Made by a program: the position numbers and the translations under genes
Assembly: GCF_000378345.1 (NCBI RefSeq)
Contig: NZ_KB899544.1
Span: 1,054,001 to 1,118,000, forward strand
DNA length: 64,000 bases
Source of the DNA: Hirschia maritima DSM 19733
Lineage (GTDB): Bacteria; Pseudomonadota; Alphaproteobacteria; Caulobacterales; Hyphomonadaceae
Reading direction: 5' to 3'
The notes under the pieces: model-generated
Databases searched by the model: none
What the model was told of the DNA's origin: nothing
Seen by the model: only the letters and a program-made list of their open reading frames with translations
In this document: positions 7,896 through 16,150 of the stretch, in pieces
Position numbering within the stretch: the stretch's first letter is position 1
Layout: every line of letters starts with the position of its first letter

Positions 7896-9779
7896 TTAAG
7901 ACTCCTTGCTTTCCGAAGGGGTGATTTCGAGAAGGGTTACACCTTCCATCACGTTTTGTCCGGCTTCGACGGAAACTTCCGTCACTGTTCCATCAAATGG
8001 AGCGCTCATAGAGTGTTCCATCTTCATGGCTTCAAGTGTGACAAGAGATTGCCCTTTGGAAACAGTCTTTCCCTCTGATACTGAAAGGGACAGTATTTTA
8101 CCTGGCATTGGCGATAGGATTGACCCGTCGGATTGCTGCCCAGAGCCTGATTTTCCATCATTACGCGCAGTTGTGACAGCAAAAGGCCATCCATTTTCAA
8201 CAACTAGGAAGCCTTGAGGAAGTTCATGCCATACTGGATATGCACCGACTTCATCCAGAAGGTTGATAGATTTAATCTCACCATCAACATTAAGCTTCAT
8301 ATATGGATTTGGCGTTGTTCCATTTCTAAAACCGATTAGCTCATGCCAAGGTTCGCTCTCTGAACCTTCTACTAGGAATGAAGCAATCGCTTTCATTGAG
8401 CTTTCACTTAGCTCGGGTTTGGTTACGAGCGCATTTAGATTGGCATCGATGAAAGCAGTGGTGTAGTTGCCCGTAGAAAAAGCCTCTTCACTCAATAATT
8501 TATGAAGGAACCCTGCATTGTTCTGCACTGGCCAAGTAACAACTGTTTCACATGCATCAGTTAGGCTAGCTATGGCTTCATCACGAGTATCTTCATGAAC
8601 AATGAGTTTGGCTACCATTGGATCATAGAATGGTGAGATTTCAGCATTCTCTTGAATTCCAGTATCCACGCGCACATCATAAGGCATGCTGAGAGTTCGA
8701 ATCTTACCAATTGAAGGCAAAAAACCGCTTTCAGGGTTTTCTGAATAGAGACGCGCCTCCATTGCCCAACCGTTGATGGAAAGCTCTTCTTGTTTTTTCG
8801 GGATTTCCTGGCCGGATGCTACACGTATTTGCCATTCTACAAGGTCAACACCAGTGATGGCTTCAGTTACCGGGTGCTCCACCTGCAAGCGTGTGTTCAT
8901 TTCCATGAACCAGATGCTGTCAGCACTTAGATCACCAGAGGCGTCCGCAATGAATTCGACCGTTCCGGCCCCCACGTAATCTACAGCTTTTGCGGCACGT
9001 TTGGCTGTTTCACAAACGGCTTCTCGTGTTGCTTCATCCATTCCGAATGCTGGAGCTTCTTCGATGACCTTTTGGTGACGTCTTTGCAGCGTACAATCTC
9101 GTTCGAAGAGGTGGACTACATTGCCATGCTCATCACCAAAAATTTGAACTTCTATATGGCGTGGCGCTGTGATCCACTTTTCAAGAAGGACACGATCATC
9201 ACCGAAAGAAGAGGCGGCTTCACGCTGACAAGATTTTAGGGATTCGACAAAATCTTTTGGATTGTCGACTTTGCGCATACCCTTACCGCCGCCCCCAGCA
9301 ACGGCTTTAATCAAAACGGGATAACCAATTGCTTTAGCTTCTTTTTCAAGGCGCTTGGCAGATTGATCGTCGCCCATATATCCAGGTGTACATGGAACCC
9401 CAGCTGCTTCCATAAGAGCTTTGGCGGAGTCTTTAAGCCCCATGGCGCGAATAGAAGATGATTTGGGACCGATCCACTTAATGCCTGCCTCGACAACTTT
9501 ATCTGCGAAGTCGGCATTTTCAGAAAGGAAACCATATCCGGGGTGGATAGCATCTGCGCCAGTTTCTTTGGCTGCTGCAATGATTTTCTCACCGATAAGA
9601 TAGCTTTCAGTAGCCGGAGATGCACCAATGTGCACCACCTCATCTGCGGATTTTTTGTGTAAGGCATTTGCATCAGCATCTGAATAAACAGCAACAGTCT
9701 GAATGCCCATTTTCTTTGCGGTGCGGATGACTCGGCAAGCGATCTCACCACGGTTGGCAATAAGAATTTTTTTAATCAT
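7896..9779 (-). CDS. liuD: methylcrotonyl-CoA carboxylase, biotin-containing alpha subunit
   Basis: A 627-residue acyl-CoA carboxylase alpha subunit that carboxylates its own biotin with bicarbonate and ATP. The biotin carboxylase domain occupies about residues 1-450: [17 protein letters not shown] at the N terminus, [10 protein letters not shown], the glycine-rich ATP loop [11 protein letters not shown] and the [13 protein letters not shown] catalytic segment. A linker leads to the C-terminal biotinyl domain, with the biotinylated lysine in [10 protein letters not shown] near residue 590. Methylcrotonyl-CoA rather than propionyl-CoA is indicated by the neighbours, isovaleryl-CoA dehydrogenase and the matching beta subunit in a tight operon. 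It follows the beta-subunit gene by four bases. Confidence 0.9.
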   Translation of the reverse strand: MIKKILIANRGEIACRVIRTAKKMGIQTVAVYSDADANALHKKSADEVVHIGASPATESYLIGEKIIAAAKETGADAIHPGYGFLSENADFADKVVEAGIKWIGPKSSSIRAMGLKDSAKALMEAAGVPCTPGYMGDDQSAKRLEKEAKAIGYPVLIKAVAGGGGKGMRKVDNPKDFVESLKSCQREAASSFGDDRVLLEKWITAPRHIEVQIFGDEHGNVVHLFERDCTLQRRHQKVIEEAPAFGMDEATREAVCETAKRAAKAVDYVGAGTVEFIADASGDLSADSIWFMEMNTRLQVEHPVTEAITGVDLVEWQIRVASGQEIPKKQEELSINGWAMEARLYSENPESGFLPSIGKIRTLSMPYDVRVDTGIQENAEISPFYDPMVAKLIVHEDTRDEAIASLTDACETVVTWPVQNNAGFLHKLLSEEAFSTGNYTTAFIDANLNALVTKPELSESSMKAIASFLVEGSESEPWHELIGFRNGTTPNPYMKLNVDGEIKSINLLDEVGAYPVWHELPQGFLVVENGWPFAVTTARNDGKSGSGQQSDGSILSPMPGKILSLSVSEGKTVSKGQSLVTLEAMKMEHSMSAPFDGTVTEVSVEAGQNVMEGVTLLEITPSESKES

Positions 9780-9783
9780 TGCA

Positions 9784-11385
9784 TTACATCCTAAACATAC
9801 CGAACTGAGCGTGATCAGCTATCGGCGCATTAAGAGTTGAGGCGAAAGCGAGGCCGAGCACATCACGTGTTTGTGCTGGGTCAATGACACCATCATCCCA
9901 TAATCGCGCTGAAGCAAAGTAGGGGTGTCCCTCTTCTTCGTACTTGTCGCGAATAGGTTGCTTGAAGGCTTCTGCTTGCTCTGGTGTCCAGTTGGCTGCG
10001 TCACGGTTCACGGTTGCAAGCACACTAGCAGCCTGTTCACCCGCCATCACACTGATGCGGCTGTTTGGCCATGTGAAAAGGTAGCGTGGTGAGTAGGCGC
10101 GTCCGCACATTCCATAGTTACCTGCACCAAAACTACCGCCGATAAGAACGGTTATTTTGGGGACTTGAGCTGTCGCAACTGCAGTCACCATTTTTGCCCC
10201 GTGTTTCGCTATGCCCTCTGCTTCATATTTTCCACCCACCATGAAGCCGGATATATTTTGAAGGAAAAGGATTGGGATTTTTCGCTGACAAGCTAGTTCG
10301 ATGAAGTGAGCACCTTTTTGTGCGCTTTCAGAGAACAGCACACCATTATTTGCGAGAATTGCAATTGGCATTCCCCAAATATGCGCAAAACCTGTTACAA
10401 GTGTTTCACCGAAATTGGCTTTGAATTCGTGGAATTCACTACCATCAACGAGACGTGCAATGATTTCGCGAACGTCAAATGGAGTTTTCAGATCTACAGG
10501 CAGTGCACCATATATTTCTTCAGCATCGTAAAGCGGTTCTCTCACTTGCTGAATATTGAGCTCAGGAAGAGTTTGCGGTGGCAATGTTGATACAATGTCG
10601 CGTACGATAGTTAGCGCATGTTCATCGTTATCTGCGATGTGATCAACTAGACCGGATTTGCGTCCGTGAGTATCAGCGCCACCTAATTCTTCTGCTGTAA
10701 TTTCTTCACCTGTTGCTGCTTTTACCAAAGGTGGTCCTGCAAGAAAGATGGTTCCTTGGTTTCGCACGATAATGGATTCATCACACATGGCGGGCACATA
10801 AGCACCACCAGCTGTACAGCTACCCATCACACAGGCAATTTGTGGAATGCCTTTAGCGGACATGTTTGCCTGATTGAAGAATACACGGCCAAAGTGATCA
10901 CGGTCTGGAAACACTTCACTTTGGTGAGGTAGGTTTGCACCACCAGAATCGACTAAATAAATACATGGCAGGTGGTTTTGTTCCGCAATTTCTTGAGCCC
11001 GCAAGTGCTTTTTAGCTGTCATCGGGTAGTATGTTCCACCCTTAACAGTTGCGTCGTTGACCACGATCATAACTTGGCGACCAGATACCCGCCCAACGCC
11101 ACAAATCATGCCACCGCTTGGAACTTGGTCTTCATAGAGACCAAAAGCTGCCATTTGCCCAACTTCCAAAAATGGAGAGCCGGGATCTAGCAGAGTTTCC
11201 AAGCGGTCGCGGGGGAGGAGCTTTCCACGTGAGACGTGTTTTTGACGTGCTTTTTCTGATCCACCCAGTGATATTTTGGCTAATTTTTCGCGCAAATCTT
11301 CGCTAAGTGCTTTGTTTGTGTCGAAACGCCTCTGATATGTTTCGGAAGCTGTATCGATTTTAGAAGTGATTGTTGGACCGCTCAT
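9784..11385 (-). CDS. liuB: methylcrotonyl-CoA carboxylase, carboxyltransferase beta subunit
   Basis: The 533-residue carboxyltransferase subunit that transfers the carboxyl group from biotin to 3-methylcrotonyl-CoA, giving 3-methylglutaconyl-CoA in leucine breakdown. The N-terminal crotonase-like half shows [20 protein letters not shown] and [19 protein letters not shown], the latter diagnostic for the MCC beta type (MccB) rather than the propionyl-CoA type. The C-terminal half has [19 protein letters not shown] and [19 protein letters not shown], also MCC-type. Its ATG overlaps the stop of the acyl-CoA dehydrogenase gene by one base (TAATG), so translation is coupled. Length agrees with the family. 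Confidence 0.93.
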   Translation of the reverse strand: MSGPTITSKIDTASETYQRRFDTNKALSEDLREKLAKISLGGSEKARQKHVSRGKLLPRDRLETLLDPGSPFLEVGQMAAFGLYEDQVPSGGMICGVGRVSGRQVMIVVNDATVKGGTYYPMTAKKHLRAQEIAEQNHLPCIYLVDSGGANLPHQSEVFPDRDHFGRVFFNQANMSAKGIPQIACVMGSCTAGGAYVPAMCDESIIVRNQGTIFLAGPPLVKAATGEEITAEELGGADTHGRKSGLVDHIADNDEHALTIVRDIVSTLPPQTLPELNIQQVREPLYDAEEIYGALPVDLKTPFDVREIIARLVDGSEFHEFKANFGETLVTGFAHIWGMPIAILANNGVLFSESAQKGAHFIELACQRKIPILFLQNISGFMVGGKYEAEGIAKHGAKMVTAVATAQVPKITVLIGGSFGAGNYGMCGRAYSPRYLFTWPNSRISVMAGEQAASVLATVNRDAANWTPEQAEAFKQPIRDKYEEEGHPYFASARLWDDGVIDPAQTRDVLGLAFASTLNAPIADHAQFGMFRM

Positions 11386-12533
11386 TAACCTAGCAACTCC
11401 CTTGCGATTAGGAAGCGACGAATTTCGTTTGTTCCGGCTCCAATATCGTAGAGTTTTGCGTCACGAAGAAGACGTTCAACCGGCCATTCCTTAAGATATC
11501 CAGCACCACCTAGTGTTTGGATAGCCTCAAGTGAGGATTTAACAGCGTTTTCGCTTGCAAGAAGGATGGCACCGGCCGCATCAAAGCGTGTTGTTTGTCC
11601 AGCATCACAGGCTCTGGCCACAGCATATACATATGCACGTGAGGAGTTTAGAGCGACATACATGTCGGCAATTTTTGCTTGGATGAGCTGGAAGCTACCA
11701 ATTGGTTTACCAAACTGCTTGCGTTCCTTCACATAAGGCACACAAATATCAAGACATGCTTGTAGGATCCCAAGTGGACCAGCAGCAAGAACAGCGCGCT
11801 CATAGTCCAAACCACTCATAAGCACTTTAGCACCACCATTGACTTCGCCCATCACGTTTTCATCAGGGACAAAGCAATCTTCAAACACAAGTTCAGCAGT
11901 ATCCGAACCTCGCATTCCCATCTTGTCTAGTTTCGGAGAGACAGAGAAACCTTTCATGCCTTTCTCAACAATAAACGTTGTTACGCCATGGCTTTTGTTG
12001 TTTGGGTCTGTCCGTGCGTATACAACGAGTGTGTCGGCTTCGGGTGCGTTGGTGATCCAGAACTTTGTGCCGTTTAGCACATATCCGCCGTCAACTTTTT
12101 CCGCTTTTGTTACCATTCCCAGAACATCAGATCCGGCACCCGCTTCTGACATAGCTAGAGAACCGACGTGTTCACCGGAAATAAGTTTGGGGAGATATTT
12201 CTTTTTCTGTTCTGGAGTAGCCCAGCGACGTAACTGGTTGATACAAAGGTTTGAGTGTGCACCATATGAAAGACCAACTGACGCAGAAGCACGAGAGATT
12301 TCTTCCATTGCAACAACGTGCTCAAGATATCCAAGCCCTAGGCCACCATCTTCTTCAGCAACAGTAATGCCGTGAAGGCCTAATTCTCCCATTTCAGTCC
12401 AGAGGTGACGAGGGAATTTGTTTTCCTGATCTACATCGGCTGCAATCGGAGCAATTTTATCTGTTGCAAAACGACGACATGTGTCGCGGATCATGTCAGC
12501 TGTTTCACCTAAAGCGAAATCTAGATTCATCAT
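11385..12533 (-). CDS. liuA: isovaleryl-CoA dehydrogenase
   Basis: A 382-residue FAD acyl-CoA dehydrogenase, first gene of the leucine operon, oxidising isovaleryl-CoA to 3-methylcrotonyl-CoA and passing electrons to ETF. Seen: the FAD/substrate segment [34 protein letters not shown], and [19 protein letters not shown], which matches isovaleryl-CoA dehydrogenases closely. The catalytic base in this subfamily is a glutamate in the middle of the chain (the [13 protein letters not shown] region) rather than the C-terminal position used by most acyl-CoA dehydrogenases, and [16 protein letters not shown] is present here. The C-terminal [21 protein letters not shown] is family-typical. A divergent LysR gene starts 111 bases upstream. 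Confidence 0.92.
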   Translation of the reverse strand: MMNLDFALGETADMIRDTCRRFATDKIAPIAADVDQENKFPRHLWTEMGELGLHGITVAEEDGGLGLGYLEHVVAMEEISRASASVGLSYGAHSNLCINQLRRWATPEQKKKYLPKLISGEHVGSLAMSEAGAGSDVLGMVTKAEKVDGGYVLNGTKFWITNAPEADTLVVYARTDPNNKSHGVTTFIVEKGMKGFSVSPKLDKMGMRGSDTAELVFEDCFVPDENVMGEVNGGAKVLMSGLDYERAVLAAGPLGILQACLDICVPYVKERKQFGKPIGSFQLIQAKIADMYVALNSSRAYVYAVARACDAGQTTRFDAAGAILLASENAVKSSLEAIQTLGGAGYLKEWPVERLLRDAKLYDIGAGTNEIRRFLIARELLG

Positions 12534-12631
12534 TACGTGTATCTCCCGAATATGGATGGGGCTCTTGCCTCTTTTCCCTACGGTATCATTTTTTGTATAA
12601 TAGATAAAATTGAAATTAAACTATATATGGT

Positions 12632-12646
12632 ATAGATATTATCTAT
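12632..12646. promoter_or_regulatory. palindrome at the LysR start, candidate operator
   Basis: ATAGATATTATCTAT is a perfect dyad (seven-base arms around one T) whose last two bases are the first two of the LysR start codon. It lies in the 111-base divergent gap between liuA and the LysR gene, together with a looser TATC...GATA repeat at about 12586-12606. LysR proteins usually bind such shared intergenic regions and repress their own gene; the assignment is inferred. Confidence 0.45.
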
Positions 12647-13526
12647 GATAGATAGATATTTACTTCGATACTTCCTGGCCGTTGTGGATCAGGGAAACTT
12701 TTCAAAAGCTGCTGCGCACCTAAACGTTGCTCAACCAACTCTTTCCGTTGGAATAGCGAAATTGGAAAAAGAGTTGGAATCAAAGTTATTCCATCGTGCC
12801 AATCGTCGTATTCATCTGACTGACGCTGGAACGCAATTGCTTGAATACGCGCGAAGGATTGAGAGTGACTTTAATCAAGCCGAAAGGGCTGTGCGAGGTC
12901 TGGAACCTCAACCAGTATTCAAGCTTGGTGTGCTTTCCAGTGTTCCCGCAACCTTGATAGCAAAAGCAATCGAAGCGTCACAGTTAGATAATCAGGACGG
13001 CGGCAATGCTTCGCGGGTAGAATTGATTGAGGGAAGTGAGCGAGAACTGACAAACCTTTTGGCGCGTGGACGAGTGGATGTTGCTCTTACACTTACAGAT
13101 AGGGGTGGTGAACGTTTTTTAGAAGAGACATTGTTTCAGGAGGGCTATTCCATAGCAATGTCTGAAGACCACGCCTTGTCGGGGGAACCTTCTATTCCGG
13201 GTGAAGCGCTGGCGGATAATGTTATGATCGTTAGGCGCCATTGCGAGGCGCTTTCTGAAACAAGTCGTCACTTTACTGAAAGAGGAGTGAGGCCTTTTTT
13301 TGCATTTCGTTCTTCCAATGATGAGAGAGTTTTGGAAATGGTTCGTGCCGGTCTAGGGGTAACCATAATGCCCGATAGTTACACATGGAATGGGGTGATT
13401 ATGCGCAAATTGTCTGGTTTCGAAATTGTCAGATCAATCGGATTGGTCTGGGCTGGCCATGCAGAGCATATGCACCATGAATCACCGCAAATTGTGGACT
13501 TGATACGAAAGAAATGGCAGCGCTAA
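12645..13526 (+). CDS. LysR family transcriptional regulator
   Basis: A 293-residue LysR-type regulator. The N-terminal winged helix-turn-helix is clear: YFLAVVDQGNFSKAAAHLNV then AQPTLSVGIAKLEKELESKL within the first 50 residues. The C-terminal part is a periplasmic-binding-like effector domain beginning near residue 88 (FKLGVLSSVPATLIAKAIEA). It is divergent from the leucine operon, the standard arrangement for a LysR activator of the adjacent operon, so an intermediate of leucine degradation is a reasonable inducer guess. This would differ from the MerR-type LiuR or TetR-type LiuQ regulators described for other proteobacterial leucine operons. Confidence 0.88.
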   Translation: MIDRYLLRYFLAVVDQGNFSKAAAHLNVAQPTLSVGIAKLEKELESKLFHRANRRIHLTDAGTQLLEYARRIESDFNQAERAVRGLEPQPVFKLGVLSSVPATLIAKAIEASQLDNQDGGNASRVELIEGSERELTNLLARGRVDVALTLTDRGGERFLEETLFQEGYSIAMSEDHALSGEPSIPGEALADNVMIVRRHCEALSETSRHFTERGVRPFFAFRSSNDERVLEMVRAGLGVTIMPDSYTWNGVIMRKLSGFEIVRSIGLVWAGHAEHMHHESPQIVDLIRKKWQR

Positions 13527-13636
13527 CTAATCGATAGTTTGGTTATATGTAGCAAATAGTTGTTTGAGGCATATTTTGTGCTAACGGAAGTAAAGATGAT
13601 CCAAGTCAGGATTTAAGCTCCAATTTAGGTAACAAA

Positions 13637-14539
13637 ATGAAGTTTCAGTGGCCAGAAAATACATCTGAAGTTTTTTCAACTGAGATTATAACATGTCAGC
13701 ATGATGGGCATGAAAGTGAACACTTCACAGACGAAGGGTTAGCTGACCTATTGGATCGATATCCCAGAGATGAGATGGGGATATACAAGTTTCCTGAACA
13801 TGCTGAAGGTAAGGTTAAGGCTATCCACGGGAAAGCGGAAAACTTAACTGGCGCTGAGTTGCTAGAAGCTGTGAAACGAGGGCAGATTTGGCTGAATTTG
13901 CGCGCAGTGAATAATCATCTTGAAGAATTTGAAGCTATTAAGCAGCAATTGTTTTCTCAATTGGATGATGCAGCTTCAATCAGTTCCATGAAACAGGATG
14001 TAGGGGTGTTGATTTCTTCTCCGAACATCCATGTACACTATCATCTGGATATACCTTTTGTATGTCTTGTGCAGGTGCGCGGTGAAAAAACAGTGTCATT
14101 GTATCCGGCTGAACCGCCGTTTGCGACGGCCAGTCAGATCGAAGCTGTTGTTCTAAAAGAACAAGAAGAAGAGATGAGTTTTCAACACAGTTTTGATAAG
14201 CATGTGACAGCGCTAGAAATGAAACCAGGAATGGCTGTCACTTGGCCGCAAAATGCACCTCACCGCGTTCAAAATGGCGATATGCTCAATGTTTCCCTGT
14301 CGTGTGAATATATGACGACGAGCGGTTTGCTACGTGCCAATGCTATGTATACCAATGGTGTTATGCGTCGCTCAATGGGAATTGATTCAAGCTTACCTGC
14401 AAAAAACGGATTGGGAGTGGTTTTTAAAGCAGTGATTGCTCGTTTTATTAAAATATTCAAAAAAACAGTCGAACAAAAACATACGCCAATCACTTTTGAA
14501 ATAGATAAAGAAACACTTCTAGCCAAAGACATTTCATAA
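13637..14539 (+). CDS. JmjC/cupin-like Fe(II) oxygenase
   Basis: A 300-residue protein with a double-stranded beta-helix core like JmjC/cupin_8 oxygenases, which use Fe(II), 2-oxoglutarate and O2. The metal triad can be read: His136 and Asp138 in HYHLDIP and His209 in NAPHRVQNG. A lysine in VRGEKTVSLYP, ten to twenty residues after the first motif, is where this fold binds 2-oxoglutarate. The first 110 residues are acidic and unassigned, and the C terminus carries a basic hydrophobic stretch (KAVIARFIKIFKK). The target is unknown; related proteins hydroxylate amino acid side chains in proteins. It precedes an rRNA pseudouridine synthase gene by about 100 bases, on the same strand. Confidence 0.65.
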   Translation: MKFQWPENTSEVFSTEIITCQHDGHESEHFTDEGLADLLDRYPRDEMGIYKFPEHAEGKVKAIHGKAENLTGAELLEAVKRGQIWLNLRAVNNHLEEFEAIKQQLFSQLDDAASISSMKQDVGVLISSPNIHVHYHLDIPFVCLVQVRGEKTVSLYPAEPPFATASQIEAVVLKEQEEEMSFQHSFDKHVTALEMKPGMAVTWPQNAPHRVQNGDMLNVSLSCEYMTTSGLLRANAMYTNGVMRRSMGIDSSLPAKNGLGVVFKAVIARFIKIFKKTVEQKHTPITFEIDKETLLAKDIS

Positions 14540-14540
14540 T

Positions 14541-14550
14541 CCCCCCCCCC
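14541..14550 (+). repeat. C10 homopolymer tract
   Basis: Ten consecutive C residues start one base after the stop codon of the oxygenase gene. TAGCCAA before the stop can pair with TTGGCTT just after the tract, so it would sit in a hairpin loop. Such a run is rare in DNA of this composition; it could be length-variable. Confidence 0.8.
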
Positions 14551-14644
14551 TTGGCTTATAAACATTTTTGGGGTGAGGTATCTTTGGGTTGGAGAGCTGA
14601 ATTGGGCATGGTGTTTTACCAAATGTCATGGCATTAGGTTTTAA

Positions 14645-15202
14645 ATGTCTAAGATAGTTTTGTTCAACAAACCTTTTAATGTCCTCTCTCAATTTACCGA
14701 TGCAGGAAATGCTGGATCGACGCGGAAGACGTTGTCTGAGTTTATTAATGTCCCCAATGTATATGCTGCGGGACGTCTTGATAAAGATAGTGAAGGCTTA
14801 TTGTTGCTCACTGACGATGGAAAATTGCAACATCGAATAAGTGACCCAAAGCACAAAATGGAAAAGTGTTACTGGGTTCAAGTAGAGGGCGAGCCCTGCG
14901 AAGAAGACTTGAATAAATTGCGCTCGGGCATTTCATTGAAAGATGGAATGACGAAGCAGTGTAAAGCGAAGATTATTGAAGCCCCCGCCGCCCTTTGGGA
15001 AAGAGATCCTCCAGTTAGGTTTCGTAAAACAGTACCTGATACATGGTTGGAAATCACGATTTCGGAGGGGCGTAACAGACAAGTCCGAAGAATGACTGCT
15101 GCAATTGGATTTCCAACTCTTCGTTTAATAAGATACCGAATTGGAAGTTGGACTATCGATGGTGTTGAAAATGGACATTGGGTGGTTCAAACTCTTAGTT
15201 AA
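14645..15202 (+). CDS. rluE: RsuA/RluE-family 23S rRNA pseudouridine synthase
   Basis: A 185-residue pseudouridine synthase of the RsuA family. The catalytic aspartate is in the AAGRLDKDSEGLLLLTDDG motif near residue 41, and the family's C-terminal ISEGRNRQVRRMTAAIG motif is present. It begins directly with the catalytic domain (IVLFNKPFNVLSQF) and lacks an N-terminal S4 domain, as in E. coli RluE, which modifies U2457 of 23S rRNA. The exact target nucleotide is inferred from this resemblance. It stands alone or may be cotranscribed with the preceding oxygenase gene. Confidence 0.85.
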   Translation: MSKIVLFNKPFNVLSQFTDAGNAGSTRKTLSEFINVPNVYAAGRLDKDSEGLLLLTDDGKLQHRISDPKHKMEKCYWVQVEGEPCEEDLNKLRSGISLKDGMTKQCKAKIIEAPAALWERDPPVRFRKTVPDTWLEITISEGRNRQVRRMTAAIGFPTLRLIRYRIGSWTIDGVENGHWVVQTLS

Positions 15203-15312
15203 TTCTTCTAACATATCTCTAGTGAATGTAATTTGATCTCAAGAATCAAATTGAAAGCAGTCGATTGTATTCTCAAAATACAGAGATTGCGTAAAATTGC
15301 TGGAGGGACAAA

Positions 15313-16005
15313 TTGTTTAGCAAGAAGAACGTTCAATACGAGGCTTTGTCGCTTCCAGACAGATTTGATTTTTCCGAACAAGAAATGCTTTCCAGAACGA
15401 AGGCTTTTCTGGACAACATGCAAAAGCGGCATTCTGTGCGACAATTCGATACCAAACCAGTGGTCGAAGAAGTTATTCAAAATGCCATTAAGGCAGCGGG
15501 ATCAGCTCCGTCAGGTGCTAACCATCAACCATGGCATTTCGTTGCAATTTCTAACCCAGAAATGAAGAAAAAGATCAGATTAGCGGCAGAGGAAGAAGAG
15601 AAAGCTTTTTATGCCGGCGGTGGTGGAGATGAATGGCTCAAAGCTTTAGAGCCTATTGGTACAGATGAATCAAAGCCACACCTTGAAGATGCTCCGTGGC
15701 TGATCGTGATTTTTTCTCAAAGATTTGGCATTTATGACGATGGAAGCAAATTTAAGAATTACTATGTTCCCGAAAGTGTCGGAATAGCGACTGGCATGTT
15801 GATTACTGCATTACATCAGGCGGGGTTATCAATGCTAACACACACACCCAACCCTATGAGGTTTTTGAATGGATTGTGTGATCGCCCAGATCACGAAAAG
15901 CCGACAATGATTCTGACGGTCGGCCATCCAAGCACTGACGCGGTTGTTCCAGCGGTTGCGAAACTTAAGAAACCTTTTTCAGAAATTGCAACAGTGTTTA
16001 ACTAG
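15313..16005 (+). CDS. nitroreductase-fold flavoprotein, iodotyrosine deiodinase-like
   Basis: A 230-residue FMN-binding nitroreductase-superfamily protein. The FMN phosphate and ring contacts are seen in KRHSVRQFDTKPV and SAPSGANHQPWHF. It resembles iodotyrosine deiodinase (IYD) more than nitroreductases in general: the lid residues that clamp the amino acid zwitterion in human IYD (Glu157, Tyr161, Lys182) have exact-spacing counterparts Glu96, Tyr100 and Lys121, and the following LEDAPWLIVIF, ESVGIATGMLITALHQAGL and PMRFLNGLCDRPDHEKPTM segments also match. It therefore probably reductively dehalogenates halotyrosines or related phenols. The start is a TTG at 15313 with a strong GGAGGG ribosome site six bases away; there is no membrane anchor, unlike the animal enzyme. 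Confidence 0.8.
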   Translation: MFSKKNVQYEALSLPDRFDFSEQEMLSRTKAFLDNMQKRHSVRQFDTKPVVEEVIQNAIKAAGSAPSGANHQPWHFVAISNPEMKKKIRLAAEEEEKAFYAGGGGDEWLKALEPIGTDESKPHLEDAPWLIVIFSQRFGIYDDGSKFKNYYVPESVGIATGMLITALHQAGLSMLTHTPNPMRFLNGLCDRPDHEKPTMILTVGHPSTDAVVPAVAKLKKPFSEIATVFN

Positions 16006-16150
16006 GGTTGCATTGTAAAATCATATGTTTCAGGGTTAATTTACCAACATACTGTCGATTGTACTTGAAAGTCGTAAATCGAGAACCGAGATGGAGATAA
16101 CTTTTAAGTAGCTTAATGAGATATCATAAGCTGCCTCTAAGTTTGCTAAT

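Noticed and set aside
7896-11385. Assignment of the carboxylase pair as propionyl-CoA or acetyl-CoA carboxylase
   Set aside because: The beta subunit carries methylcrotonyl-type motifs and both lie behind isovaleryl-CoA dehydrogenase.
11839-12375. 178-residue open frame antisense to liuA
   Set aside because: A serine/proline-rich shadow; it has no ribosome site or family match and liuA is certain.
16110-16132. AGCTTA/TAAGCT inverted repeat before the histidine kinase
   Set aside because: Only six-base arms with an 11-base spacer, so it could arise by chance in AT-rich DNA.
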